From the NCBI RefSeq assembly GCF_004016445.2, contig NZ_SADT02000007.1:275002-339001 (forward strand): a stretch of 64,000 nt of DNA, written 5' to 3'. A program made the translations under genes and the position numbers. The stretch comes from Mesorhizobium sp. M2E.F.Ca.ET.219.01.1.1. GTDB taxonomy: Bacteria; Pseudomonadota; Alphaproteobacteria; Rhizobiales; Rhizobiaceae. The notes below the pieces were generated by a model. That model did not search any database, was not told the origin of the DNA, and was given only the letters and a program-made list of their open reading frames with translations. Of this stretch, positions 15,489 to 25,097 are shown piece after piece. How positions within the stretch are numbered: the stretch's first letter is position 1; each line of letters begins with the position of its first letter.

Positions 15489-18400
15489 TCAGAACGCCTT
15501 CGGACAGCTGAAGCCTGACAAGGCTGGCAGGACGAGGGGGTTGGCCCCTGAGCCGGCCTGGATCGTGTAGGCCACATCGCGCCCGCCGATCACGAAGCGC
15601 GCTTCGGTGTTGGCGCCGTCGCCGGTGATGGTCGCCTTGTCGAAAAGCCGCTTCAACGCCCACGGCCCTTCGAATTTGAGCGCGGACTCGCGACCGGGCA
15701 TTTCCGGGACGAGGCTGAGGCTCGCCGATCCGGAAGCGGCGCCGCTCGGCCATGTCACGATGCTCGGCGCGTTGCCGGCCTGGGCGCTCTGCACTGTCTG
15801 CCCGTCCACATTGAGCACCGCGCTGTCGGCTTCGCTGTTCAGCGAGGTGGGTGTGAAGGTGATCGACACCAACGGCGTCGATCCGCCCGACGGGAAGAAA
15901 GCGGCGCGGATTTCCGCCGCCGCCTGGAATGCCTTCAAGGTCGATTTCGCAAGGTCCTTGCTGGAGCGCGCATTCTGCTTCCAAGTCCATTCCTGGCCGG
16001 TCATGTCGATCAGCGGCGCAAGGTTCTGCGCGAAGAAACGGTCCATCAGCCCGCCCGGCGCGAACAGCTTGGCGAAATCCGCCATCGGAATGTCTTCACT
16101 GCTGTCGCGGGCGAAGGGATAGCGGCCGTTGACCGCCTCCTCGCAGGCGCGAGTCACCGTCTGGTCGAGGGTTTGGTTGAGATTGGCGACCGAGGTCTCC
16201 GCGACATTGCCCTCGAATTCGTCCGCCGCCGCATTGACCATGCGCGCCAGCGGCTTGGGCAGGCGCGAGACATTGGCGCGCAAGGTCGAGATCTGCAGCT
16301 GCAGATTGGCGTTGACGCGTTCGCTCTGCGAGGGGACATCGGCAGCGAGCTTCAGGCTCTGGAAGATGTCGTGGAAATTCTGCGTCAGCGCATCGAGCGG
16401 CCGGCGTCCGGCGGCGCCGTTGACCAGCGCCTGGAACGAGCGGAACTGCGCCTCGACGCTCGCGCCGGCATTCTGCGCAACGGCCGAGCTTGCGCCGGCG
16501 CGGCTCTGCGACTTGCCGCCGGCGATCTGCAGGCCGATGCGGGCGAGGCCCTTGGCCATGCTCGCGGGATCCTGCTCAGATGCCGTGGCATCGCCTTCGG
16601 CGGCGGCAGCGTCCTTGGTCAACGCGGTCTCGTTGGCGATCGCCGTGAACAGCTGGTCGAGGGGCGAATCCGGCGCGGCGAGGGCGGAGAGGGCCAGATA
16701 TTGCGGCTTGTCCTTCAGCATCGCCTTGAGCTTCAACTGGTCGAGCGCGCCGTTCCAGGCGGCGGCGAATTCCTTGCCGTAGCGGTCTATGAGCTCAGGC
16801 CCGAGCTTGGGCAGGTCCTGGTCGATGCTGCCCTGTTCGCCGCCGCCGCCGAGCACCCATTGGTCGTCGACGAGCATCTGCGCGATCCGCGACAGCTGCG
16901 GCAGGAAGAAGCGATTGAAACCCGCACGCGTGTAAAGGCCGGGAACGTGGAGGTCGGCGAGCTCGCTGCCGTCCATGCGCTCGAACAGCAGCTGCGCTTC
17001 CGGACCGGCTTTCGCGGCGACGGAGAAATCCTGCAGCCTTGCCGCGTAGACAGCCGACTTGATCTGCGCCGAGGCGCGGTCGGCGAGGCTCATGCGGCCG
17101 AGCGAGCGCTGCGCGGCCTCGACCAGCGGCTGGTTGAGCGCGAAGGTTGGATCATAGGCGTCGTCGAGCGCAAGCATGGCGCGCAGATGCTTTTCGAGCT
17201 GCTCGCGGCCTTCGCGGTTGTTCTCGCCAGGATAGCGGTTCTCCTCCCAGTCCTGCTTCATCCAGGAGACGATCAGGTCGTCGTCGACCTTGGGCGCCTT
17301 GCCGCCCAGCATCAGGTAGATCTTGAGCGGCTCGTAAAGCGCGATCGGATCGGCCATCCTGGCCTGGATCGTCCGCTCGGCCTGCACCAGCAGCCGCGAG
17401 CGGAAGCTTCGCTCCAGCGCCTGCCGGTAGGCGGTCTTGGAGGCCGACAGCAGCCTTTCGCGCTGGCTGAGCCCGAACGTCTCCTCGATCGGCTTGCCCT
17501 GGTCGCCGTTTTCGAACCCGGCCGGCAGGTTGCGCAACTGGTCGAGCGGACCGATGACGTTTTCGAGGTCGACGTCGGTCACCGTCGTTGCCTTCAACAG
17601 GCTATCGGCGCTGTCGCGATAATGCGCCATGGCTTGCCTTGTGGAGGCGATCAGCTGCTTATTGGCGAAGAAGCTGAGGCCTAGCACGCCGAGCGCCGCC
17701 AAGGCCGCCAGCGCGATCGCGGCAAGGCTGCCGAATCTTGCGATCCGGATGCGCCGCTCGGCCGCCCTGTCGAAGGACACCCAACCCGATTCCGGGAAGA
17801 TCACATTGGTCAGCAGATCATGCAGGAAGAAGCTCTTGCCGGCGCCGGAAAGATGGGCATGCGAAGCACTGCCGAAGCTGCGGCCGATCGCGCCCAGCAC
17901 CTGGTCGAACGGCGTGCCTTCCTGCGTGCCCGACGAGAAATAGAGCCCGCGCAGGCTGACATTGACCTGGCTGCGTGATGTATCGAACAGGCTGCCGACA
18001 AACTGCGTTATCCGGCTCTTCAGCGCGCCGAACTGCGCCGGAAAACCGAACAGCGCGATCCGCGCCACGGGGTCGGTCTCTTCCTGCAGGCGGTCGGCGA
18101 CCTCCTCGGTGAGCCGCTTCGCCAACTCGTCGAAGGCTCCGGGCGCTTCGCCGGCCATATTTTTGGTGCGGTCGGCGGTCTGGAATGTCGCGCCCCAGAC
18201 CTTGCGCCGGCGCGCCTCGTCGAAATCGCCGAAATAATCCATGAAACCGGCGACGAGATCGGCCTTGGTGAACAGCAGATAGACCGGGAACTGGATCTTC
18301 AGCGTCTCGTGCAGCTCGCGCAGGCGGCTCCTGATCTCGGTGACATGCGCGTCGAGCTGCCGGTCATCGAAGCCGATGAGATCCGAGAGGCTGATGGCGA

Positions 18401-19019
18401 GGATCACGCCGTTGATCGGTTGCCTGGTGCGGTGCTTCTTGAGCAGCCCCAGGAAGGCGAGCCAGCTTGCCCTGTCGCGCTCGCGGTCCGATTCCTGCGT
18501 CGTATAGCGGCCGGCCGTATCGATCAGCACTGCCTCGTCGGTGAACCACCAGTCGCAGGACCGCGTGCCGCCGACGCCGGCCACCGGCTGCGCGCTGCCG
18601 GAGCCGGCAAGCGGGAATTTCAGCCCGGAATTGACCAGCGCCGTCGTCTTGCCGGCGCCCGGCGGGCCGATGATGATGTACCAGGGAATGTCATAGAGGA
18701 AATTGCGCTTGCCGCTCGTCCGCTTCAGCGTCGCGATCGCTTCGCTCATGCGCGCTTCGAGCACCTGCGAATCGTCGTTGCGCTCGTCGCCGCGCGCGAT
18801 GGCCGTTTCGAGCGCCTTTTGCGCCTTGCGCTGCCGCCAGAAGCGGACCCCGTAGAACAGCGCCAGCACGGCGACGCTGACGCCGATGATCGCGGCTCTG
18901 AGCCACACAGGCCCAAGCGGGTGTGTATCGGCGAAGCGGATCAGCGGCCCGGCATACCAGACCGCCGCCGAGAAACCGGCGAGCGCAGCCAGGCTGAAGA
19001 TCCGCAGTAGCCAGCGCAT
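15489..19019 (-). CDS. tssM: TssM / IcmF inner-membrane protein, first copy
   Basis: The 1176-residue protein has two N-terminal membrane helices (~1-25 and ~41-60), a cytoplasmic NTPase-like domain with an intact Walker A, GPPGAGKT (118-125), and GGTRSCDWWF and DTAGRY motifs, then a third helix (~435-455) and a large periplasmic IcmF/DUF1215 region ending in the TssM C-terminal domain. TssM with TssL forms the T6SS membrane complex and spans toward TssJ. The start overlaps the tssL stop (TGATG). A second, clearly diverged tssM lies at 30089-33631. This copy is co-directional with the kinase/phosphatase genes. Confidence 0.93.
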   Translation of the reverse strand: MRWLLRIFSLAALAGFSAAVWYAGPLIRFADTHPLGPVWLRAAIIGVSVAVLALFYGVRFWRQRKAQKALETAIARGDERNDDSQVLEARMSEAIATLKRTSGKRNFLYDIPWYIIIGPPGAGKTTALVNSGLKFPLAGSGSAQPVAGVGGTRSCDWWFTDEAVLIDTAGRYTTQESDRERDRASWLAFLGLLKKHRTRQPINGVILAISLSDLIGFDDRQLDAHVTEIRSRLRELHETLKIQFPVYLLFTKADLVAGFMDYFGDFDEARRRKVWGATFQTADRTKNMAGEAPGAFDELAKRLTEEVADRLQEETDPVARIALFGFPAQFGALKSRITQFVGSLFDTSRSQVNVSLRGLYFSSGTQEGTPFDQVLGAIGRSFGSASHAHLSGAGKSFFLHDLLTNVIFPESGWVSFDRAAERRIRIARFGSLAAIALAALAALGVLGLSFFANKQLIASTRQAMAHYRDSADSLLKATTVTDVDLENVIGPLDQLRNLPAGFENGDQGKPIEETFGLSQRERLLSASKTAYRQALERSFRSRLLVQAERTIQARMADPIALYEPLKIYLMLGGKAPKVDDDLIVSWMKQDWEENRYPGENNREGREQLEKHLRAMLALDDAYDPTFALNQPLVEAAQRSLGRMSLADRASAQIKSAVYAARLQDFSVAAKAGPEAQLLFERMDGSELADLHVPGLYTRAGFNRFFLPQLSRIAQMLVDDQWVLGGGGEQGSIDQDLPKLGPELIDRYGKEFAAAWNGALDQLKLKAMLKDKPQYLALSALAAPDSPLDQLFTAIANETALTKDAAAAEGDATASEQDPASMAKGLARIGLQIAGGKSQSRAGASSAVAQNAGASVEAQFRSFQALVNGAAGRRPLDALTQNFHDIFQSLKLAADVPSQSERVNANLQLQISTLRANVSRLPKPLARMVNAAADEFEGNVAETSVANLNQTLDQTVTRACEEAVNGRYPFARDSSEDIPMADFAKLFAPGGLMDRFFAQNLAPLIDMTGQEWTWKQNARSSKDLAKSTLKAFQAAAEIRAAFFPSGGSTPLVSITFTPTSLNSEADSAVLNVDGQTVQSAQAGNAPSIVTWPSGAASGSASLSLVPEMPGRESALKFEGPWALKRLFDKATITGDGANTEARFVIGGRDVAYTIQAGSGANPLVLPALSGFSCPKAF

Positions 19020-20548
19020 CAGCCGCCGTCCTCCGCCGCGCCGGTCTGCAAGCTCTCCTGTTTCGGAACCATCACGTCGACGCGGCGGTTCTTGGCGCGA
19101 CCGTCCGCTGTGCCATTGTCGGCGATCGGCTCGTCCTCGCCCTTGCCGTCGGCGCTGAGCCGCGACGGGTCCTTCAATTGCTTGGCGATCATCGCCTGGA
19201 CGGCCTTGGCGCGAGCGACCGAGAGGTCGAAATTCGATTTGAACTGGCTCGATTTCTTCGGCTTCACATTATCGGTGTGGCCGACGATCTGGATCGGCCC
19301 GGATTCGGCGTCAAGCGTGGTGGCGATGTCGGTCGCGATCGGCTGGAACTGCGGCTTCGGCTCCGCCTGGCCGGGCGCGAACAGAAGCTGGTTGTTGATC
19401 TCGATGACGATGAACGCGCCCTTTTCGCCGACGCTCAGTCCGCCGCCGGCGATCTCCTTGGCAAGGGCGGCGCGGATGCGGTCGATCTGGGCGGTGTCCG
19501 GAACAGCGGGCGGCGGCGGGGCGGCTTGCTCCGGCTCAGTGGGCGCCGCCACGCTGGCGCGCTCTATGGTGACGGGCGTCGATGGATTGAGCGCCAGTAA
19601 CTCGCCGGCGGTCGCGTCGCCTTCATCGGTGATCAGCACCCGCAGCCCGAAGAAGGCCGCCGCGACCAGCGTCGCCGCGGCGGCCGCGACCGCCCAGAGC
19701 GGCAGCCGCGCCCTCGGCTTCGGCAGCGCCGCCGCCATGCCCTGCCAGCGCGGCGAGATGTCGTCGCCGGCGCGCGGCCTGAAATAGCGCAGCGTGTCGT
19801 AGACGTCGCGCCGGACGCGTTCGAGTGTATCTCGTTCCTTGACCAGCCCGCGATACTGGCCCTCGAAGCCCAGCGACAGGCAGGCATGCATCAGTTCGAG
19901 CAGGTCGTAATGCGCTTCCGGCGCGGCGAGGATGTTGTTCAGGGCTTCGTAGAAACCGACGCCGGTAGGTTGGGCATGGAAGAACCGCGCCACCAGGCTA
20001 TGCTGAAGCCAACTCTCCTTGCTCGGCCAGGGCAGATTGCCGACAAGGTCGTCGGCGGTTTCGCAAAGGGCGAATTTGGCGATCCGTGCGTCTTCCCCGG
20101 CTACGCCTGCCTTCGCGATTGCAAGGTCGAAGGTTTCGATCGCGTCGGCGATATGCTCTGCCAAGGGTGCGGCTTGCCGGTCGACCGGCATCAGCCGCAA
20201 TTGGCCGAGAAGCATCAGCAGCGGCGCGGAGGCGGCAAGGATCGGATTGGCCGCGGCGTATTTCACGCCGGAGGCGGCATCGAGCAGGGCATCCTGCTGC
20301 ACACCCGGCGCCGCATTCGCGGCGGCTCCTGGCGTTGGCCCTTGGAAGAGCACGGTTCCGGATGACCAGCCGGTGGGCATCTGCCGCCCCCCGCCGGGGT
20401 CGAACACCGTCGCTTCGCGGGAAGGCGGGGCTGGCCGAACGCCTTCCGGACCGGACCTCTCGGGCGCGGCGAGCGGCTTCTGCTTCGGTCGCGGTGCGCG
20501 GATGACGGTCTTGTCCGCCGGTCTGGAGGGATCGTCCTTCGAGCTCAT
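19019..20548 (-). CDS. tssL: TssL / DotU with OmpA-like C-terminus, first copy
   Basis: ATG 20548 is preferred to the in-frame TTG at 20575. The 509-residue protein has a Pro-rich cytoplasmic tail, a DotU domain (~97-270, with AAANPILAASAPLLMLLGQL and the conserved LGFEGQY), a single membrane helix (~283-303) and a periplasmic OmpA/MotB domain (VGHTDN, SVARAKAV, NRRVDVMV). The C-terminal domain should anchor the complex to peptidoglycan. It overlaps tssM downstream. A second tssL of the same architecture is at 33633-34961. Confidence 0.92.
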   Translation of the reverse strand: MSSKDDPSRPADKTVIRAPRPKQKPLAAPERSGPEGVRPAPPSREATVFDPGGGRQMPTGWSSGTVLFQGPTPGAAANAAPGVQQDALLDAASGVKYAAANPILAASAPLLMLLGQLRLMPVDRQAAPLAEHIADAIETFDLAIAKAGVAGEDARIAKFALCETADDLVGNLPWPSKESWLQHSLVARFFHAQPTGVGFYEALNNILAAPEAHYDLLELMHACLSLGFEGQYRGLVKERDTLERVRRDVYDTLRYFRPRAGDDISPRWQGMAAALPKPRARLPLWAVAAAAATLVAAAFFGLRVLITDEGDATAGELLALNPSTPVTIERASVAAPTEPEQAAPPPPAVPDTAQIDRIRAALAKEIAGGGLSVGEKGAFIVIEINNQLLFAPGQAEPKPQFQPIATDIATTLDAESGPIQIVGHTDNVKPKKSSQFKSNFDLSVARAKAVQAMIAKQLKDPSRLSADGKGEDEPIADNGTADGRAKNRRVDVMVPKQESLQTGAAEDGG

Positions 20549-20836
20549 CGGCGGCGCGCCGCCTTCTCGCTGCAACGGGCGTGTTTTCGGCCCGGGAAAC
20601 GCGTTTCAGGCTGAGCCTCGGCGGCGGGCTGCATGGAAAGGCTCATCTCGCCGAAACATGACATTGCTGCACACGCCCCAAGCCTCGCCGCCTTGCCCGC
20701 CGGGCTGGCGTCCCTGTGCATTCTAGTCGCCCGGATACCCAATTGAAACGGGGCCGCCGATTGAAATCCGGAAGCAAGATGCTGGAAGAGGCGGCTTCTT
20801 CTATGAGACCCGTCACATACGGCGGGCGCGGTTAGA

Positions 20837-20879
20837 GCAATTCCAGGAAAAGTGTGAGCGGTTTTCCGTCCGGAATTGC
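20837..20879. repeat. Palindromic intergenic repeat, copy B
   Basis: This is the copy-A element in opposite orientation, bounded by GCAATTCC and GGAATTGC. It sits in the ~400-bp gap between the FHA gene and tssL, the only long break in this otherwise overlapping block. Nothing else in 20549-20836 is recognisable. Confidence 0.75.
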
Positions 20880-20898
20880 GTGAAAACAAGAAGATGGG

Positions 20899-20931
20899 GC
20901 ATTTCACCGTTTCGGTGAAACGGTGAAATGC
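20899..20931. repeat. Perfect 15-bp hairpin with 3-nt loop
   Basis: GCATTTCACCGTTTC pairs perfectly with GAAACGGTGAAATGC around a GGT loop. It lies 16 nt beyond the stop of the minus-strand FHA gene and 20 bp from repeat copy B. No T-run follows in either direction, so it is not a classic terminator; it may stabilise mRNA, attenuate read-through into tssL, or be a mobile palindromic repeat. Confidence 0.7.
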
Positions 20932-20947
20932 GCCAGGGCCTGTGCGC

Positions 20948-22030
20948 CTATTTCTGCTTGTCGGCCCTGGCGTAGGCTTCGGCGAAATAGGCGAGGAAGA
21001 CATCCAGCATGCCGTTCTCATGCTTGTCTTCCATCGTCCGCCATGTCGCGACGAGCGCATCCCAGGCCTGGCTCTTCCTGGACGAGAAGGAAGCCGGCGG
21101 AATTTTCTTGGCGATCGCCTCCGGCGAAAGGTCGTCGAGCAGCCGCGACAGCGCGGCCTGCATGGCGGCATAGGTGGCGATTTCGTGGGCCTTCAGGTCG
21201 CGGAACGCGTCCTCGATGCTGTGCCTGGCATCGAGATAGCCGGCCCTGCGTCTGGCGAACATGATCTCCAATATGTCGTCGGTGCCCGGCACGAATTTCA
21301 GCGGGTTGTTGTCCTCGGCGCCGATCATCGTGCGGTTCGCGCTCTTGGCGAGCACCTTTGCCGCCGCGCGCGCCTTGAGCAGCAGCGACAGTTGCTCGAC
21401 CGTTGTCCTCAGCACTACGCCGATCTCGGCCGCGACGTCATGCGGATCGCGCGATTGCAGCAAGTCTGGCGCAATACCTGCTGCTTTGGCGATCTCCCGC
21501 AGCATTGCGTCCGCTTCCGCGGGCCTACTGGCTGGGGCCGGCGGCCCCGGCTGTTGTAACGCCGAGGATGTCGAGGCGGGCGCCGCCCTGGCCGGTCGCT
21601 GCTCCGCCGGATTGAAGAACGGTTCATGGCCGGGATCCAACGGGCTGCCGGTCGAGGGCGGCAGCTCGCGCTGCGTCGACCCGGTCCTGGTCTGCGGATG
21701 TCCGGTCGCGGCTCTCTCGTCTTTGATCGAAACGCCGACGACGTAGCGGCCGATCAGCAGCCGGTCGCCCTGGGCCAGCCGATGCGGCCCGGCCATGCGC
21801 TGGCTCGAACCGTTGATGAAAGTGCCGTTGCGCGAGAGGTCGTAAAGCCAGAAGGAGCCTGCCTGGTAGCGGACCTCGCAATGCCGGCCCGAGATGAACT
21901 TGTCCGGATCGGACAGCGTCCAGTCGCAATTCTCGCGGCCGATCTCGAAGCTGCGGTCGCGGGCGGCATAGCTGGCGGCGGTGCCGGCCGGCATCTTGTC
22001 GAGATTGCTGATCTGGAGAGAGATGAACAT
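20948..22030 (-). CDS. tagH: FHA-domain T6SS protein (TagH/Fha), first copy
   Basis: The 360-residue protein starts with an FHA domain: FEIGRENCDW, ISGRHCEV and the DLSRNGTFING phosphothreonine pocket (~25-110). A Pro/Ala linker follows, and the C-terminal TagH domain reads NPLKFVPGTDDILEIMF...AIEDAF-like helices to the end. FHA domains bind phosphothreonine; in the known pathway Fha is phosphorylated by PpkA and activates secretion. It is the first gene of the block that continues, after a 400-bp gap, with tssL, tssM, pppA and ppkA. A longer paralogue lies in the core operon. Confidence 0.9.
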   Translation of the reverse strand: MFISLQISNLDKMPAGTAASYAARDRSFEIGRENCDWTLSDPDKFISGRHCEVRYQAGSFWLYDLSRNGTFINGSSQRMAGPHRLAQGDRLLIGRYVVGVSIKDERAATGHPQTRTGSTQRELPPSTGSPLDPGHEPFFNPAEQRPARAAPASTSSALQQPGPPAPASRPAEADAMLREIAKAAGIAPDLLQSRDPHDVAAEIGVVLRTTVEQLSLLLKARAAAKVLAKSANRTMIGAEDNNPLKFVPGTDDILEIMFARRRAGYLDARHSIEDAFRDLKAHEIATYAAMQAALSRLLDDLSPEAIAKKIPPASFSSRKSQAWDALVATWRTMEDKHENGMLDVFLAYFAEAYARADKQK

Positions 22031-22074
22031 CCAGAAGCGTCGCCGAACTTGGTCAACAAATGCTTATCTTGGGC

Positions 22075-22117
22075 GCAATTCCGGGCGGAAAACCGTTGAG
22101 TGTCCTTCCGGAATTGC
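22075..22117. repeat. Palindromic intergenic repeat, copy C (variant)
   Basis: A 43-bp element with the same GCAATTCC...GGAATTGC ends as copies A and B but a diverged core (GGGCGGAAAACCG then TTGAGTGTCC). It lies in the 308-bp divergent gap between the FHA gene and vgrG, which must also hold both promoters; I could not assign -35/-10 boxes with confidence. Confidence 0.7.
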
Positions 22118-22338
22118 TCTGCTATTCTAGCAGCTTGCAAGCCGAGCGGGAGAGGAGCGTTTCACACCGGCGCATGGGCGCGCTTTTGCAATGGCTGTTA
22201 TTTGGCCTCCCCCAAACATGTGCTAGGCTGATACCGGTACGGTGCGGTGAACTCGAACGCTCCCGAACGTGATGCAGTTAATAGAGCGGGGGTTTCAAAC
22301 CATCACACTGGCGGCCGCGTCGAGGAGGGGCACGACCC

Positions 22339-24663
22339 ATGCCGAACGAACGTGCCACGGTTGTACAGACGCCGGCTGGCGCCGACCTGACCTTCACCCA
22401 TCTCATCGGCCGCGATGAGGTCAGCCGCTGTTTCGCCTATACGGTCGGCTTCGTTTCAAAGAACCGCGACATCGATCCGTTGAAGATCCTGGGCGGGGTC
22501 GTTTCGGTCGAGGGCGAATCCGACCCGAAGCGCTGGTTCAGTGGCCTCGTGTCGGATTTCAAGCTGACCCGCATCGAGGACCGGCTGGCCTTCTACGAGG
22601 CGACCGTCAGGCCGTGGCTCTGGTTTCTCGGCAACACCACGGATTGTCGCATCTTCCAGAACATGACGGCGGTGGAGATCGTCGAGAAGATCTTTTCGAA
22701 ATACGGCATCGCCAAATTCGAGAAGCGGCTGCAGGGCTCCTATCCCCAGCGCGAATATTGCGTGCAGTATGACGAGAGCGATCTCGATTTCGTGCAGCGG
22801 CTGCTCGAGCACGAAGGCATTTTCTATTTCTTCGAGCATGACGAGGGCAAGCACACGCTCATCCTCTGCGACGCGATGAGCAAGCTGAAGCCGGCGCCTG
22901 GTTACGAGAAGGTGCTCTATAACTTCGAGGGCCAGGCCTCGCGGCGCGATGTCGAATACATCACCGAATGGATACCTGGCAGCGCCGTTCGGCCAGGCGC
23001 CTATGCCCACACCGACTATGACTTCGAGAAGCCCGGCGCCGATCTGATGGCGAAATCCGCCCAGCCTTTCGCCCATAAGGAAGCCTCTGGCGAGAACTAT
23101 CGCCAGCCAGGCGCTCATCTCGATGTCGGGCGCGGCGACAAGATCGCCGGTATCCGCCGCGAGGAGCTTCAGGCCGTGCACCAGCACAGCACGGCGGTTG
23201 GCACGGTTCGCGGCCTGTTTTCCGGCTGCAAGTTCACGCTGGAGAGCTTTCCGCGCGACGATCAGAACCAGGACTATCTTGTGGTCAGCGCCGAATACCG
23301 GCTGTTCGATCCGGGCTACCGGACCCAGAACGAGGCGCACAGCGAGAACTTCAAGGTCGTGCTGGGCGTCGCGCCCACCAAATTGCCCTACCGGCCGCCT
23401 CGCATCACGCCGCGGCCGATCATGCGCGGCCCGCAGACCGCGACCGTCGTCGGCCCCTCGGGCGAGGAGATCTTCACCGACAAATATGCGCGCGTGAAGG
23501 TGCAGTTCCACTGGGACCGGCTAGGCAAGAAGGATCAGAATTCTTCCTGCTTCGTGCGCGTCTCGCAGACCTGGGCCGGCAGCAACTGGGGTTTCATCCA
23601 GATCCCGCGCATCGGCCAGGAGGTCATCGTCGACTTCATCGAGGGCGATCCGGACCTGCCGATCATCACCGGCCGCGTCTACAACGCCTCGCAGATGCCG
23701 CCCTACGGGCTGCCTGGCAACGCCACGCAGTCAGGCTGGAAGTCGAATTCCTCGAAGGGCGGCGGCGGTTACAACGAGCTGATGTTCGAGGACAAGGCCG
23801 GCTCCGAGCTGGTCAATTTCCAGGCGCAGAAGGACCACCACCTGCTGATCAAGCACGACCGCAACAAGACGGTCCAGCACGACCAGTCCGACCGCATCGA
23901 CCACGACGCCAAGCACTCCGTCGGCCACAACCTCGACGAGGACGTCGGCAACAATAAGACGGTCAAGATCGGCGTCGACCAGACGACGAATATCGGGAGC
24001 AATGACACTGAGACGGTGGGTAAGAACCGTTCGCTGACGGTGATGGCGAACGAGACGATCCATGTCGTCGCCAATTCGACGGAGAATATCGACGCTAACC
24101 ATTCGCAGACGGTGGGGCTCAACCAGACAGTCACGGTGGGTGTCGCGCGCGTGGATACGGTGGGGGCAGCGGAAGCGAGGACCGTGGGCGCCTCGCAGAC
24201 GAACACGATTGGCGCGACGCGGTCGGTCAGCGTGGGCATCAGCCAGAGCCACAGTATTGGCGCTACCGACACCTGGGACATCGGTGCAGCCCAGACCGTA
24301 TCTATTGGGGCTGGCCAAGGCGTTAGTATAAGTGCGGACCAGAATGTGACCATAGGCGGCACCCAGATCGTCAAGGTCGGCAAGGACGCTTCCTTGCAGA
24401 TTGGCGGCGCTCACAAGATCCAGGTCGGCAAGGATAGCGCCATTGAGGTTGCCGCCGATGGTGCTATCAACGTTGGCAAGACGCTCATCATTGCGGCGAA
24501 AGACTCGATCACGATCCAGACCGGCAGCGCCAAACTTATTATGAAAAAAGACGGAACAATCTTGCTACAAGGGAAGGACATCACAGTTAAAGGGTCCGGC
24601 AAGATCAACGTCACGGCCAGCAGCGACCTCGCGTTGAAGGGTTCGCAGATCACAGAAAACTGA
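22339..24663 (+). CDS. vgrG: VgrG spike protein
   Basis: ATG 22339 follows GAGGAGG. The 774-residue protein has the gp27-like N-terminal part (~1-380, including EYCVQYDESDLDFVQRLLEHEGI), the gp5 OB-fold (~390-470, with WDRLGKKDQNSSCFVRVSQTWAGSNWGF) and a long C-terminal needle (~500-770) made of short beta repeats of the form TxxIGxxxTxTVG, as in the triple-stranded beta-helix of gp5. It ends in a DUF2345-like stretch without an obvious toxin domain, so it is probably a carrier rather than an evolved VgrG. The last ~200 bp are visibly AT-richer than the rest, suggesting recombination at the 3' end. Two small genes follow directly. Confidence 0.95.
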   Translation: MPNERATVVQTPAGADLTFTHLIGRDEVSRCFAYTVGFVSKNRDIDPLKILGGVVSVEGESDPKRWFSGLVSDFKLTRIEDRLAFYEATVRPWLWFLGNTTDCRIFQNMTAVEIVEKIFSKYGIAKFEKRLQGSYPQREYCVQYDESDLDFVQRLLEHEGIFYFFEHDEGKHTLILCDAMSKLKPAPGYEKVLYNFEGQASRRDVEYITEWIPGSAVRPGAYAHTDYDFEKPGADLMAKSAQPFAHKEASGENYRQPGAHLDVGRGDKIAGIRREELQAVHQHSTAVGTVRGLFSGCKFTLESFPRDDQNQDYLVVSAEYRLFDPGYRTQNEAHSENFKVVLGVAPTKLPYRPPRITPRPIMRGPQTATVVGPSGEEIFTDKYARVKVQFHWDRLGKKDQNSSCFVRVSQTWAGSNWGFIQIPRIGQEVIVDFIEGDPDLPIITGRVYNASQMPPYGLPGNATQSGWKSNSSKGGGGYNELMFEDKAGSELVNFQAQKDHHLLIKHDRNKTVQHDQSDRIDHDAKHSVGHNLDEDVGNNKTVKIGVDQTTNIGSNDTETVGKNRSLTVMANETIHVVANSTENIDANHSQTVGLNQTVTVGVARVDTVGAAEARTVGASQTNTIGATRSVSVGISQSHSIGATDTWDIGAAQTVSIGAGQGVSISADQNVTIGGTQIVKVGKDASLQIGGAHKIQVGKDSAIEVAADGAINVGKTLIIAAKDSITIQTGSAKLIMKKDGTILLQGKDITVKGSGKINVTASSDLALKGSQITEN

Positions 24664-24671
24664 GGATGGCC

Positions 24672-25097
24672 ATGTCTGAGATATTGAATCGAATAGAAGG
24701 CGTGATTATTGGCATATTTCTCGGCTTCGATGGGGACTGTCCATTGGTGGTGTTCCCTGGCAATCCGCACGAAACGGCTCTCCCCGCCCGCAGCCTGGCG
24801 CACCTTTCCTCCGATATGATCGGCGCTGAAGTAGCCTTGCTTTTCCAAAATGGTGATCCTGAACAACCACTTATAGTTGGGCGCATCCTGGGCTCTGCCC
24901 AGGTGCTCAAGCCATTGGAGGTAACCCGTGATGGTGAGGTGATGCGGATCGTTGCGCGCCAACGCATTGAGCTGCGCTGTGGCAAGGCGACAATTATCAT
25001 GGAAAAGGATGGCAGGATCACGATCCGCGGGAGCTATCTCACCAGCCATGCAAGCGCCACAAATCGCATCAGAGGCGGATCTGTAAACCTAAACTGA
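24672..25097 (+). CDS. DUF6484-like small protein downstream of vgrG
   Basis: The frame also has an ATG at 24666, but TGAGG at 24661-24665 fits ATG 24672 better. The ~141-residue product has an N-terminal beta part (GVIIGIFLGFDGDCPLVVFPGNP, ARSLAHL, EVALLFQNGDPEQPLIVGRI) and ends with a beta-hairpin segment (RIELRCGKATIIMEKDGRITIRG) that echoes the VgrG needle motif. This matches my recollection of DUF6484, which accompanies VgrG. It may cap or extend the spike. It starts 8 bp after vgrG and overlaps the next gene by 1 bp. Confidence 0.65.
   Translation: MSEILNRIEGVIIGIFLGFDGDCPLVVFPGNPHETALPARSLAHLSSDMIGAEVALLFQNGDPEQPLIVGRILGSAQVLKPLEVTRDGEVMRIVARQRIELRCGKATIIMEKDGRITIRGSYLTSHASATNRIRGGSVNLN

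Noticed and set aside
16173..17684. 503-aa plus-strand frame inside tssM
   Set aside because: Antisense shadow; TssM motifs are continuous on the other strand.
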